Source of the DNA: Undaria pinnatifida
Lineage: Eukaryota; Sar; Phaeophyceae; Laminariales; Alariaceae
Direction: 5' to 3'
Length of the DNA stretch: 64,000 nucleotides
NCBI GenBank assembly: GCA_012845835.1
Contig: JABAKD010000020.1
Span: 9,684,488 to 9,748,487 of the forward strand
The notes beneath the pieces were generated by a model, which made no database searches, was not told the DNA's origin, and saw nothing but the letters and a program-made list of their open reading frames with translations. Of the stretch, positions 52,191 through 63,104 are shown piece after piece. A program made the translations under genes and the position numbers. Numbering within the stretch: position 1 is the first letter of the stretch; each line of letters opens with the position of its first letter.

Positions 52191-54761
52191 ATGTGCAAGT
52201 TGCTCGAGATTTTTGTTTTTTTGAGAGTTTAACAACGTTAAGGTTGGCGAGGGCGGCGACTTCTGCCGGCAGTCATTGTAGAGGTAAGTTCGGGCGTGGG
52301 GAGGACATTCGTGTGTTCCCAGGAAATCTGCGTCGGTGGCGAGGCGAGGTTTTGTGCAGTGAGTGGTTGAAGCAAGCCTGAAATTTTGTGTTTTTCGTCG
52401 GCGCCGTGTGGTACGGGAGGAGCCTCTCTGACGTCGTCGATGCGGGCGGCGTGGTCGGGATCGAAACGAATATTATAGCGGTAGGTTTTACGCAATTATC
52501 GCATTTCTAATCACTTTTATGTCACCGTTTTTTGTAAGTTGACATCGCTAAAATTTGCGCATTCGAGGGAGGCGCCGATTGTGTCCTCGAGGGTACGAGG
52601 CGGCGGACGCGTTTTGGCGAGAAGTCAGTCTTCCCAAGCAGCCAGGATAGCCCGGCTTCCCGGGTAACTCGTGGGTGCCAGATGTGAGCTCCAGGAGACA
52701 ACAGTACCACTGTGGCCTCGAATAAGGTGTCTTGTCCATTGCTGTTTACGCGGCGGAGATAAAGCGGAGCTTCGCCTCCCGAACGAAAACGTGAGCGTTT
52801 CGCGGTGCCGATGCGGAACCTGGCGGCGAAACACGATCGATCGGACGAGGTGTACGATATTGTAGTATCATGCTCCCCTTATCCAATACCGGACTTGAGT
52901 CACTCGCGCGAGTGACTCCGCACTTCAACTGACCAGAACACTTTAGGCGAGATTTTGTTTGGCGCAGCGTAGCTAATCGTTCCGTGGCGTATTCATGCCA
53001 AAAAATCGACAAACGGCACGAGAAAAAAGCTTCAGATGACTCATCTCACGCTAGGGGTTGCGCTCGTTGCGCCAAAAAAAAGGTATACCTGGGCGATTGA
53101 GTTCCTTTCATGTGAGTGAGGAACTGCCGATCATTGAAGGGAATTTCACGAGTACATTATACTTTTGGACTAAGGCATAGAAGCTTGGTGGGGTTGTGCG
53201 AACGAATGCGCATTCGAAGTCATTTTTCGGGGGTGAGATATTGAGTTCCTCATGTGAGGAGAGCTCAGGGACTTTCTGCTGCACCCTTACCGTGGGATGG
53301 CTCAGATCGAAAAAAGAAACAGGGGCGGGGGGGGGGGGGGGGGGGGCGGGGGGGCGGGGGCGGGGGCGGGGGGGGGGAGGGGGGGCGGGGGCGGGGGCGG
53401 GGGCGGGGGGGGGGAGGGGGGGCGGGGGCGGGGGCGGGGGGGGGAGGGGGTACTCGCGCGAGTGACCCCGAGCCACACCGCAAAAAAAAATAAAATCCAC
53501 AAGGGACACCCCTACCGTGCCGATGATTCGAAACAATTTTTTCTAAAATTGGCGAGAGAGGGTCCTTCACGCCAACTTTGAAGGCCAGCCTGGCGTCGTC
53601 GGAAGATAACAATGGGGTGGTTCGTTCGAATTTTCAAGTTACACCGTGGTGGTGATCGCGCCACGGACGGCGGCCGCATACACACACATACAAGACACAC
53701 AGCAAATGGTCAGGGGGGGGGCGGGGGGGGCGGCGAAAAAGGAACTGCGCTGAAGTTTGGTCGTCGCAAATATGGTCGTTCGGCTCTGCTTGTTCTCGCT
53801 AAACGTTCGCAGCATGGCGAGCGTCGTCTTGGACACAACACGACGCGAAAGGGAAAGCATTCGTTTGTATCGGGTAAGCTGTTCGGGGACAGAAGTCGTC
53901 AAACGCGCCGACAGTAGTCATACTTTGCGTGTGTGCATGCTTATAGGGGAGCATGTCTTTGCCGTTGTTAGATAGAGGCTTGGGGAATGCGCGAAATAAG
54001 AAAATGCGATGCTTGTGGAGACAGAACCCAGCACGTTTCGACAAAAAAAAGCATCCAAAACAAAGCAAGAAATAAATTATTAGGTGGCGGGTTCGGGACA
54101 GTCAGGGGGGGCACTTCCAGCGCTAGGCGGGAGGGGAAAGGGCTGGGCGAGGACTTGTACGGCCCAATCAAGTTCAAAGAAGGCTTTTCTTTTTCAAGCA
54201 CAGCGTCTTGGGTGTCGTTAAGCGGTAAGCGGTCCTGACGCGTGGTGGGATAGACGTAGCAAGCGCCCTTTTGGGGGGGGGGGCAAAAATAGATATTATC
54301 TGAACGACGGGGCGCTTCTTAACGCAACCTCGTCGGAACGAACTTCATTATTTTTTTCTTTTTTTTCTTCTTTTTTATATACCTAGGCTTTCACCATAGG
54401 TTTGGGCCATCGGACTGCATTGGCAGCGTACTAAGAAAAAAAAAATGTTGTTTTGGTTGGGGGTGAGGTATTGTGTAGAGAGAGCCCCTTCAAGCGACGA
54501 GGAAGCCCTCAGCACAACCAAAAACGAAAAACAATATGGCGCGCGCGTGCATCCGTTTTACCGCGCGTAGCGTGTGTCTCCTCTCCGTATGAGCGAAAAG
54601 AAAACAAGACAAAGCAGTCGAAATCCGTTTCGGGATTTCAGATGGGAAAAATGACAAAACAAAACTGAACAAAGAAAGGTCTAAATATTATCGTATTACA
54701 GCATACTAAAGCAGGTTTGACTTCTCCACTAGAGAGGGGCTCCGCAGAGTCGCCGCGAAAA
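52191..54761. other. Mostly non-coding, G/C homopolymer region
   Basis: It contains a 22-bp perfect palindrome at 52897-52918, a family D copy (53195-53300) and a G-rich GGGGGC tract (53326-53448). Near 53750-53880 all three plus frames and one minus frame are open and end at a GTAAGC donor. Coding use there is possible but the frame cannot be chosen. Confidence 0.4.
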
Positions 54762-54893
54762 ATGCCGCAGTCGACGGCGGCGCGCGAGAAAAACACTGCG
54801 GACGGCGGTGGCGGCGGCGACGGCGGTGGCAATGCCGACGGCGCCGGCAGACCTTGCACAGATCCTGGACGGTATGAATGGTTGGTGGTGATA
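54762..54893 (+). CDS. Possible first exon of unknown gene
   Basis: ATG at 54762 opens 44 codons, MPQSTAAREKNTADG, a Gly-rich linker and PCTDPGRYEWLVVI, followed by the strong donor GTGAGTCA. No second exon was found downstream, and the following bases are a family D-like fragment. Confidence 0.25.
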
Positions 54894-56057
54894 GTGAGTC
54901 ATCACCCGGCAGGGGTGCAGCGGAAATTTCTGAGATCTTTACACGAAGGACCAATGCTTCGGTAGGGGGGGTCCCGTTTTTTTTTGTTTTTTTTTTGGCA
55001 GTGGCTCGGGGTTTATCGCGCGAGCGACCCTCTCCCTGCTCCTTGCGGTCGTAGACTTTTCGTGCTGTTCAAATGTATTTTTTTTTTTTTCATGTATGAA
55101 TCCTCAATGGAGTGCTTAGCTAACGCTGCGCGCCCAAAAACGAAAATCGCCCAGCGTGTTTTTGCCGGCAAGGCACGGAATCCACTCTCGCAGTAATGAA
55201 AAAATGAGGGACATCAACATGTATTAACACGTAAGTATTAACATGTATATTAGTACCGCACCGTACCCTTTGGTCGAAGCATGACTTGGAAGACAGGCAC
55301 TCCATCGCGCCACCCGATCAACCTTTTTTGTTGCGCTGGGTTCTGCCAAACAAGTACACTCTCGTAAATAAAGTATCGGACTGCTGACCGGCAGCTGCTC
55401 GCTTGAGGAGGTCAACCCGGCTAGAAGAAGCACTTAAGCCCCAAACAACTGCAACCTCTACAGCGTGATGGCTCTGTGGCGAGAGAGCCGGGCGTCACAG
55501 ATGGTGGTGCTACTGAGGTGGTCACCTTATCACTGATAACAGAAACCTTTTGTGAGAAAAGGACGCTAAAGACTCAACTAATTTGGGAGGAGGGGGGGGG
55601 GGGGGGGACCAAAAAATGGACCGGAATGGAACAAAAAAGAAAGCAAAGGTGAGAAGCGGGTCCATCCCGCCTTCTTCCAACTCACGAAACCGTCCATCCC
55701 GCCAGTTCGCCCGCACTCTCTGTCGTCCACCTTCTTGTAGCTAGCGATGTAATCGATCTGGGCGGGCGTAAAACATATCGGAGAAACAGACTTGTAATAC
55801 ACTGCGTACCTGGTGCTTACTGCGGCAAACTTAGCTCTCGTTTTGAGCTTCTTATGAACCGTTTACTTTTGGAAAGAAAACAACAACACAATATTCGACT
55901 TCTTCGAATGAAAACCTATCTACTTCAAACCAACCTGCTTTTGGGCTTTTTGTAAACAATCTACAGCGCCGAAGGTCCGTCTCAATGAGCCCCCTCCATA
56001 TTGCGTTGCGTGAGACGTATGACCGTGGTCACACAATGCCGCTTTGTTGCTGGTTTA

Positions 56058-56246
56058 TCACAATAGGTGTGACTCGAATCGCGAGAAAAGCGCGCAAATC
56101 TCTCCAAACCCCATGTGCTCCCCCCAGTCGATCGCCTTCATATCCCGCTTGTCCTTCCGTTCCGGGTCCGCCCCTCTTGCCAGCAGAAACTGGACCACAT
56201 TAACCTCGTCGTGGTAGGTAGCGTAGAACAGGCAGGTCCAACCAGC
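56058..56246 (-). CDS. Ankyrin terminal exon
   Basis: After the acceptor CCGCGACCAG, 62 codons begin AGWTCLFYATYHDEVNVVQF, with LLARGADPERKDK completing one repeat. A half repeat follows (MKAIDWGEHMGFGEICALF) and ends FESHLL before TGA. Confidence 0.88.
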   Translation of the reverse strand, partial: AGWTCLFYATYHDEVNVVQFLLARGADPERKDKRDMKAIDWGEHMGFGEICALFSRFESHLL

Positions 56247-59200
56247 CTGGTCGCGGAAACAGCAAACAAACCGACTTTATCGCGCCGAGGAGGCGGGGTC
56301 AAGTATCCGCTTCTTGTGTAAAATAAATATTTGTAGTACCAATAATGCTCTGTGGTGCTATTTCTCTTGTCGTTGCTGTCTGTTATTGGCATTGTTGTGT
56401 TCTCGTCGTCCGACACTGTATGCATCATGAGATTTTTTACGTCAGCATTTCGATCGCTCGCAAAGACCATTCCCATAAAAGAAGAAAACAGAAAGAGGGT
56501 ATGGTTATTGTTGCGATGTTGTGCGTCGTGAGCTCCATCCAACGTCGAGCGAGCACTCATACAACGTCCCCAGAGCAGGAGAAGAAGAAGAAGAAGAAGA
56601 AGAAGAAGAAGAAGAAGAAGAAGAAGAAGAAGAAGAAGAAGAAGAAGAAGAAGAAGCCATGCCATTATACAAGCGAAGCAATTTTCTAGTTAAGCCCAGC
56701 CCCCTAAACAGATACTGGTAGGAGTCATCCCGCGGCAAGGGCTATAGCGCATGGAAGTGTTGGTCGTTATTGCGCGAAACGAATGTCCTTCGATAAAGAC
56801 ACGTTTTCGGGTCGGGTGCGATCCAATTGAGCAGCTCCCTCCTGGTAGGAGCTCAGAAACCTCTCAACTGCACCCCGCCCTTACCGCGGGTATGCCTCGT
56901 AGGAGCCCCTGTTACGCTTAGCTGGGTGAGGCGCCTTGTTGAAACACATGCATCTGTAGAGGGTTCACCATGTTTTGCTGATGCTCCTAACCACTTGAGG
57001 AGGCATTTTTCGTCTGAAAAATGAAAAATCTGAATGACGGGGGGGCTTCCTTAACCGCAAAATCGTCGGGAAAAAAAATAAAGGTAACTTCTTTTGCATC
57101 ATTGTTTCTCGTTGTGTACCTAGGGCCCTGTTCGGATTTTTCATCCGGTGTCATAGCGGCTTTTGTTTTTCTCCAAAAATCTTTTCTCTTTCTTCTTAAC
57201 CTCCGAAAGTGAGGAACCTCACAAAAAGAGAAAAACGTGGTGCACCTTGATCGTAGGTAGCACGCGTCAGGAGTGAGTTCCACACCTCACCCCTTCCCCC
57301 CCCCCTCCCGAAAAAAAAAAAAAAATGTTTTTCGAGAAACTGAAGCGGCACAACCCAATGACCAACAACCCCATGAGCCTAGCTAGGTATAAAAATAAAA
57401 GAAAAAAAAAACAGTTTTGCGAAACAAAAATGGGGGGTTAAGGAGCCCCAAGCGGCGTCATTCTGAAAACAGTTTCGGCAAAAAAGAAAAGCCGCTGACT
57501 CTACCTTAGCAAGAGTCTTGAGCTGGAGTGAAGCCGGAGGTCCGCGAGGCCGTCCGACCAAACTTTGTGTGTATGGTTTTGTTTTGTTCTCCTGCTTTTT
57601 TTTTTTCTGAGCCTTCCACCAACGCATACAGTAAACGACAGATACACACTTTCATCTACCGGCAGCGCGAAAATGCTGGATCCTGTGCAAAACCTTCCCT
57701 ACACCGTTTCGACGTAACCATGGACTGCCCGCAATCTTTTTTTATATTACGCGCAGTCGCGGACGCACAAAATACAAGCGAGCTTTTTACTATCTGCAAA
57801 TACATAGGAGAAGCAACCTAGCTGGCAAAAAAGAGGGCAGGAGAGATATAGCCCTCACCGCCGTGCACGAGGATTTGTGTTCCCCACAGGTAGCAAGGTA
57901 TTACTGGCGATGAGCGGCGGTCCACCCACGGACGAGCAGCATAGCACAACCGGTTCGGTTGACGATACGTATCGCGAGCAACTTGGTACGTATCGTGTTG
58001 TGGCACTACCTTCGAGGGCCTCGAGAATACCTCAGGATTAAGCCACGGGAACGAGCTGCGTGCGAGTGTAGCTTAGCAGGCTTGCCCCACAGCAACCCCT
58101 TAACATCCGCCTTGCACCCGTGAAAACCGATCGATCGTACGAGGACCACGTATAAAAAGCACCTTCCCCCCCCGCCCCGGCTGAAAGAATACCTTTTTAT
58201 TTTTTAGTTTTTTTCTCGATGCACAGTTCTGAGTTTTGAGTGGCTCCGCAGTCGTTTTGATGGGGATCGACGAGTGTGTGGTTGGGTTGAAGGACCTCCA
58301 CCCCTCCTCCTCGAACGAACCCACTTGTTTCTTTCCAAAGGCCAGCCACCGCACCATTGCAACCAAACTCACACCAGCACTGCGCTGCTGATCTCGACAG
58401 CTGCCTTCTCGCCAAATAACGGAAACTACTTTTCGGAAAAAAAAAAGGTGACAAAGCTCGCACCAAATTCGCGACCAAACGTTTTTGCACATGTTTTTCG
58501 ATATAGCCTCGTCGTTACTGCGTGTAGTTTGCTTGGTGGGTCGACTCACAACTACGCGTAGCGACGACGGCTCGTACTATTGGGTAATATCGCGTTCCGC
58601 CAGAAAAAAGAAGTGCGCGTTTTCTTGGCAGTCTTTTTTTTTTTTTTTTTTTCTGTTTCACGTCATATCTGCGTTTATAGCCCCGTTTTTTCTGTTAACC
58701 TTATCTCTTTTCGAACCTTGTCAGGGCAGATAGCCCGTTTTCTGTCAACCTGTTCTGGTTCACCCTGATTTTATCTGCGTTCTTTTAGCCCGCTTTTAAT
58801 CCAACTGTCTCTGGTTTCGCGACTCACCTGCATGGGCATATAGACCGTTTTCTGCCGGGCTGTTCTGTTTCACCTTACTTATTATGTGCGTACATATAAT
58901 AACCCGTTTTCTGGCTGCCTTTTAAAGACTTCTTTTTCGTTTTCTGCGTGCTTATAATAATAGCCCGTTTTCTGACAGCCTAAATGTGTTGTTGTTGTTG
59001 TTGTTGTTTTTTACCTTATCTGCGTAGTCGAGCTCAGCGCCGAAGACGTCCACAAGCATCCCCACCATCGTCTCGCGACCCAGCCTACAGGCAAGCATGA
59101 GCGGCGTCATCCAGACCTGCGTGACAGTGTGGTGAACCCGCCATTTTTTTTCGGAAACGCGAACGATGAGAGACCGCTTTCGATAAAAGAAGAGAAAAGC

Positions 59201-62200
59201 AAAAAAAAAACCATCATAATTTGTCAGCTGTAATGTTAAACCGGTTGAATGGTCGATACCCTCAGGCGGCGTTGCAACCTTTGTAATGCATGTTTGTATC
59301 GTTTAGCTCTGCCGTCGATCGTTGATTTGAAGCATTGGGATGAATGGGGCCTGTCGTCCCGAGACAGGAGAGTCTTGCTGGGATATATACCTCCAAACGG
59401 AGCACTCGGCGTGGAGTTCAGTGCTCGGACATTACGCCACGGCGCTATCGGTGTCAGCGGGGGGGGGGGGAGAGGGGGGGGTCTTAGCTTCCTCCGTAGG
59501 CGATGGACATCAATCCGAGCTCATGCGATTGCCTGCGATATCGGCTATCTGGCGTCAACGACTTTGTAGACGCCCACGCTCTCTCCTCTGTTCGCTTTTT
59601 AATGTCTTTTTCTTGTGGGTGTGCGAATCCCAGTCATCTACGAGTACCAAAAACTTCAGAATCATTGCAAGGCCTACCCCTGTGCTTTTCGCTGACCTGT
59701 CCACTCTCTCTCCTCGGTTTGCAGGAATCGGGGGCCGTACCAACACTGCCTGTCCTGCGGTTTTTTTAGTTCGCCTACGCGGATCCCGGATACCACGCGC
59801 CCCGTATGATACGTTCGTAAGCCCTGATGTTGGTTAAACCTCCTCTTAAAGGTTGACAGATCTTAGATAGACGGGCGCGGGACAAGCTATAGCTAGCCTC
59901 ACTCCCAGCTGATCGCGCACAACTCGATGTTTATTACTAAACCATCGAGTGAGACAAGGGTCACAGCATGGCAAATCATCTTAAGCCAGCAAGTTACACA
60001 CCATACCAAAACCTCCCCCCTCCCCCCTAGCACATGTATATCCGTAGTACAAGAACCCCTCATCAAGCATGCAACTCCCTAATCTCCGGAACATCTCCGT
60101 CGTAAACCAGAGGATAGCCAACACCCTTCTCGCAAAAGGCAGGGGTACAGCCCCAAGGCTCCACGCCGATCCCTCATCACGACGGTCCCGCTTGTCCAAA
60201 TATCTCTAGTGGCCCCCTGCTAACCCGGAGGTTCCCCGACGCATTGTAAACTAGTCTTGTCGGGCGGTTCAGAATTGTTTTGCGGCGTTGATCGTCTCCG
60301 CCCGGGCACTCTCCGAACATTATTTTCCGAGCATGGGCAGCTCGAAAGGGACACAAGGCGGTATGCTCGAAACTGCTAAATGATGCGAGTGAACGTCTTC
60401 CGTTTTTTTCGTGTCTCCCGCGTCACCGACAGATAAAATCTCCCCCGACGCATTCTCCACGAAATGACATCGATCGTTGTTTTGCAGAAAGCCCTGTTCA
60501 CTTCTACGTAAGCTGCAGTATTTTGTTTCCAAATTTCCAATCTCCTTAATTTACTTCATAGACCGTTTTTTTTGAAAAAGCTATAAATATCAACAGCACC
60601 CTCCCCCCCCTTCGCCCCCCCCCCGCGCCCCCCGCCCCCCCGATGCGAGGGTCTATGGTCATACGACGAAGGCCATGCACAAACTGAGTACCTCCCCCCC
60701 TCCCGAGGTGATACATTAGCGAGAAAAAATGTAAAAAAATTAAACATTTGGAGAAAAAAAAAAAAACAGCGGTCACGGCCTCAAGATAAAAGTATCCCTA
60801 CCTTGTCGACGGCGTTAATGTTGGCCCCTCGGAAAGCCAGTTTCTGGGCCGACGACGCCAAGTCCAGGAGCACCGAGTGATGCAGGGGACTCAAACCCGT
60901 CTGTATAACGTAGGGCAACGCCGCGGGACACATGGCACGGTAAAATACTGATTATACGATAACCCCCCCTCCCCCCCCCCCCCCCCCCCCCCCCCGCCCC
61001 CCCGCAAACCAGCGTTTTTCTTCAACGAACGTTTCATCAATCATCATGGCTGCTTGACACGAGGAAGGATGCCATGGGAAAAATATCTTGAGCTATTTTA
61101 GTGTTTGCAAAGCACTATGGAACGATGACGTCGGGTCGGCAAGAGGCATCGTACTTCGGGAGATACGGCCCGGGCGCTGGTTTCAAAAACCGGTTATTTC
61201 GTTAAAGAAAAGTTGGGGGTGCTACCGTACAACGACTCCACCGGTGGCAGTGGCTCACCGTTTTCTTGTGAGGCTCCCCGATTGAGCAAACTGAAAAGAA
61301 GAAGAAAAAAACAAAAAAGTTCAACCCCGCTTTGACCCCAACCCATGCAATGGCCTAGAGAAATACATACAAAACTAGAACTTTATTCGTGGTTGCGAAA
61401 CAGCAAATATCGAATTCCCGCCGTTTCGGGCTACGGAGGCCGGCCGCCCCCGGCACTCAAGAGAAATCGGTTTCGGCCGAGACGTGCTCATATACCTCTA
61501 TCTGGGTGTAACTCGTCCCGACGGCGGGACATACAAAAAACGTAATCCCACGATAGGGGTGCAGCAGAAGTTTCTAAGAATTTTCTGAGCTCCTAACATG
61601 ATGAGGTGAGCTCAATATCTCACCATCGCCATCGCCATCACCGTCACCGTCACCGTCAACATCACCGTCAACATCATCATCACCATCATCACCATCATCC
61701 ATCATCCATCATCCATCATCCATCATCACTCATCACCATCATCCATCATCCATCACCGATCACCCATCATCCATCATCCATCATCCATCATCCATCATCT
61801 ATCATCCATCATCCAATCACCCGAAACACGACTGCGAAGAAACGTTCGTTCGCAACTAACCCCTTCTAACAAATTACATGCCCTAGTCCTGCAAAAAAAA
61901 ACACACACGCTCGTAAGATTACCACACTCACCCCGATCGCTCCACGATTGAGGAGCCCAACGACGAAAAATACACGTTTGGCCTACATAAGCGCAACCTC
62001 TACCGTGGTACCGTGGGACGATTCGTTTTTTGTCGGGCTTCCGCGCACTGCCTCAGCACCCACTGCCGCACGGTAAGACGACCAGCGGCCGCCTCGGCAG
62101 CCTAGAGGGTTGCTATCTGCCGTACCATCGTCACGTTCGTTTTTGGTGGGGGTTTCGTTTACCTAGGAGGGATGTGAACCTTCAAGACTGTCTTGAATTC

Positions 62201-63104
62201 TGAACACCCGCGTTTTGTTTTTGAGAAAGGGGGGGCGGGGGGGGCGGGGGAGGGGGCAAACAAAATACTTGGCGTTAGTGTAGTAGTGGAATATTTTTTC
62301 CAGTATCCTATTAACGGTACAATTGGGGACGGCGTCGTCGGATTGGTTTGGGCGTGACTCATGATGCTCAAACAAACCCCTTCTTGTTCAAAGCGCTGAC
62401 CAGCTGCCGGCCGCAGAACAGATTTGGCGCGAGAGCATTTCATCGCCCCGCTAAAAAATTGGCGCGCGGGAAAACTGGAAATTGATAAATCGAGGCGGGT
62501 CGTCGGAGGGGCGGAGGGGTGCAAGTCTTGTGCCGCCGGGCGGCGGCGGCCGCATGATAGTGCCAAAAAACACGCAGCTTTGTTTCTTTTAGGAAAGAAA
62601 AGGTTGCGATCAATCATCGACTTCATGTCGGCGCAAAGCGGCATAAAATTGATGCACCGAATGATCCGTGCGCACGATATTTATTTTTCGATAGCAGACG
62701 GACCGTCGATAACGCTACCACTGGAGTTGGGGCTCGGAAACGAGTGCCGTCGTCGTCCGTTTTGCCATCGCGATCATGTCGCTCATCACCAAACGAAGAC
62801 GTGTTGCATTTAGTTGCGTACATATGATCGATTTGATATCGGCCGTAAGCAGAGGCTGATCCGGAACCATGTTACATATGTTTTGTTTTGTTTTCGGGGG
62901 GGGGGGGGATAATCGCATCCCGTTGGCGGCGTGGTTGCAACGACACACGGTGTTAAAATGTACATGGCAGCATGTATGCGAGTGAGCTGTACTCACAACT
63001 GTGTCCGGGTTGTTGACGTCGGTCTCGTCGATCGAAAGGACCAGGTCGGCGATGTCTTCTCGCTCCTCCATCAGGGCAAGCGAAAGCGCAGTCCTTCCTT
63101 CTTC
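56058..63104 (-). CDS. Ankyrin-repeat protein, 3' part
   Basis: Exons 63104-62997, (62101-62072 and 61982-61932, tentative), 60900-60802, 59116-59015 and 56246-56058 are all phase 0 and lie between good splice sites. They encode successive ankyrin repeats with the TPLH/A...G.../LL..GA pattern, for example TGLSPLHHSVLLDLASSAQK with LAFRGANINAVDK, and VWMTPLMLACRLGRETMVGM. Ankyrin repeats bind other proteins; the partner is unknown. The last exon adds a capping helix and a stop. The 5' part lies beyond the window; a possible further repeat fragment, ASLRDVVGLESPGASRN, stands at about 63963-63913. Exon skipping would remove whole repeats without shifting the frame. Confidence 0.8.
56578..56657 (+). 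repeat. GAA microsatellite
   Basis: About 26 GAA/AAG units in a pure run give poly-Glu, poly-Lys, poly-Leu and poly-Ser frames on the two strands. It lies in the last intron of the ankyrin gene. Confidence 0.95.
56995..57280 (+). repeat. Family C element, single-unit copy
   Basis: CTGAATGACGGGGGGGCTTC, AAAATCGTCGGG, TTTTTCATCCGG, TCCGAAAGTGAGG and GTGGTGCACCTTGATCG follow the order of the unique part at 19225-19450, but with only one copy of the unit that is repeated five times there. Confidence 0.7.
59015..59116 (-). CDS. Ankyrin-repeat exon (34 codons)
   Basis: It encodes exactly one repeat, from VWMTPLMLACRLGRETMVGM to LVDVFGAELDYADK. The acceptor is GTCACGCAG and the donor GTAAAAAAC. 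Confidence 0.88.
60320..60532 (-). other. Protein-like open frame in ankyrin intron
   Basis: A 70-codon frame begins METKYCSLRRSEQGFLQNND and contains CHFVENASGEILSVGDAGD. It looks protein-like but shows no recognised domain and no splice signals. It may be a decayed mobile-element fragment. Confidence 0.15.
60802..60900 (-). CDS. Ankyrin-repeat exon (33 codons)
   Basis: It encodes one 33-residue repeat, TGLSPLHHSVLLDLASSAQK followed by LAFRGANINAVDK. The acceptor is TTATACAG and the donor GTAGGGATAC. SPLHH and RGANINAVDK are textbook ankyrin positions. Confidence 0.9.
61010..61250 (+). repeat. Dispersed repeat family E, copy 3
   Basis: It runs from CAGCGTTTTTCTTCAACGAA to GGGGGTGCTACCGTA and matches 1835-2072 on the same strand. 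A long C tract (60964-60995) lies just upstream. Confidence 0.65.
61615..61815 (+). repeat. CATCAC/ATCCATC microsatellite
   Basis: CACCGTCACCGTCA and CATCATCAC units change into a run of CATCATC and ATCCATCATC units. It produces a His/Pro-rich frame that is not a gene. Confidence 0.9.
61932..62101 (-). CDS. Tentative split ankyrin repeat (two mini-exons)
   Basis: 62101-62072 encodes AAEAAAGRLT between CTCTAG and GTGCGG. 61982-61932 encodes AKRVFFVVGLLNRGAIG between TATGTAG and GTGAGTGTGG. Joined in phase 0 they give an A-E-A...G.L...VVGLLNRGA pattern like the two helices of an ankyrin repeat. The first mini-exon's donor is weak and its frame also stays open further, so the exact structure is uncertain. 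Confidence 0.45.
62997..63104 (-). CDS. Ankyrin-repeat exon (36 codons)
   Basis: After the acceptor CGAGTTCAG it encodes EEGRTALSLALMEEREDIAD followed by LVLSIDETDVNNPDTV, phase 0, with the donor GTGAGTACAG. EGRTALSLAL and DIADLVLS are the two ankyrin helices. Confidence 0.88.

Noticed and set aside
53265-53612. Pro-rich and Gly-rich frames on both strands
   Set aside because: They are encoded by the G/C homopolymer tract at 53326-53448.
59249-59837. Two overlapping plus-strand frames of 106 and 165 codons
   Set aside because: They are in different frames of the same DNA around a G tract, without a shared domain or splice signals; I could not decide on a coding frame.
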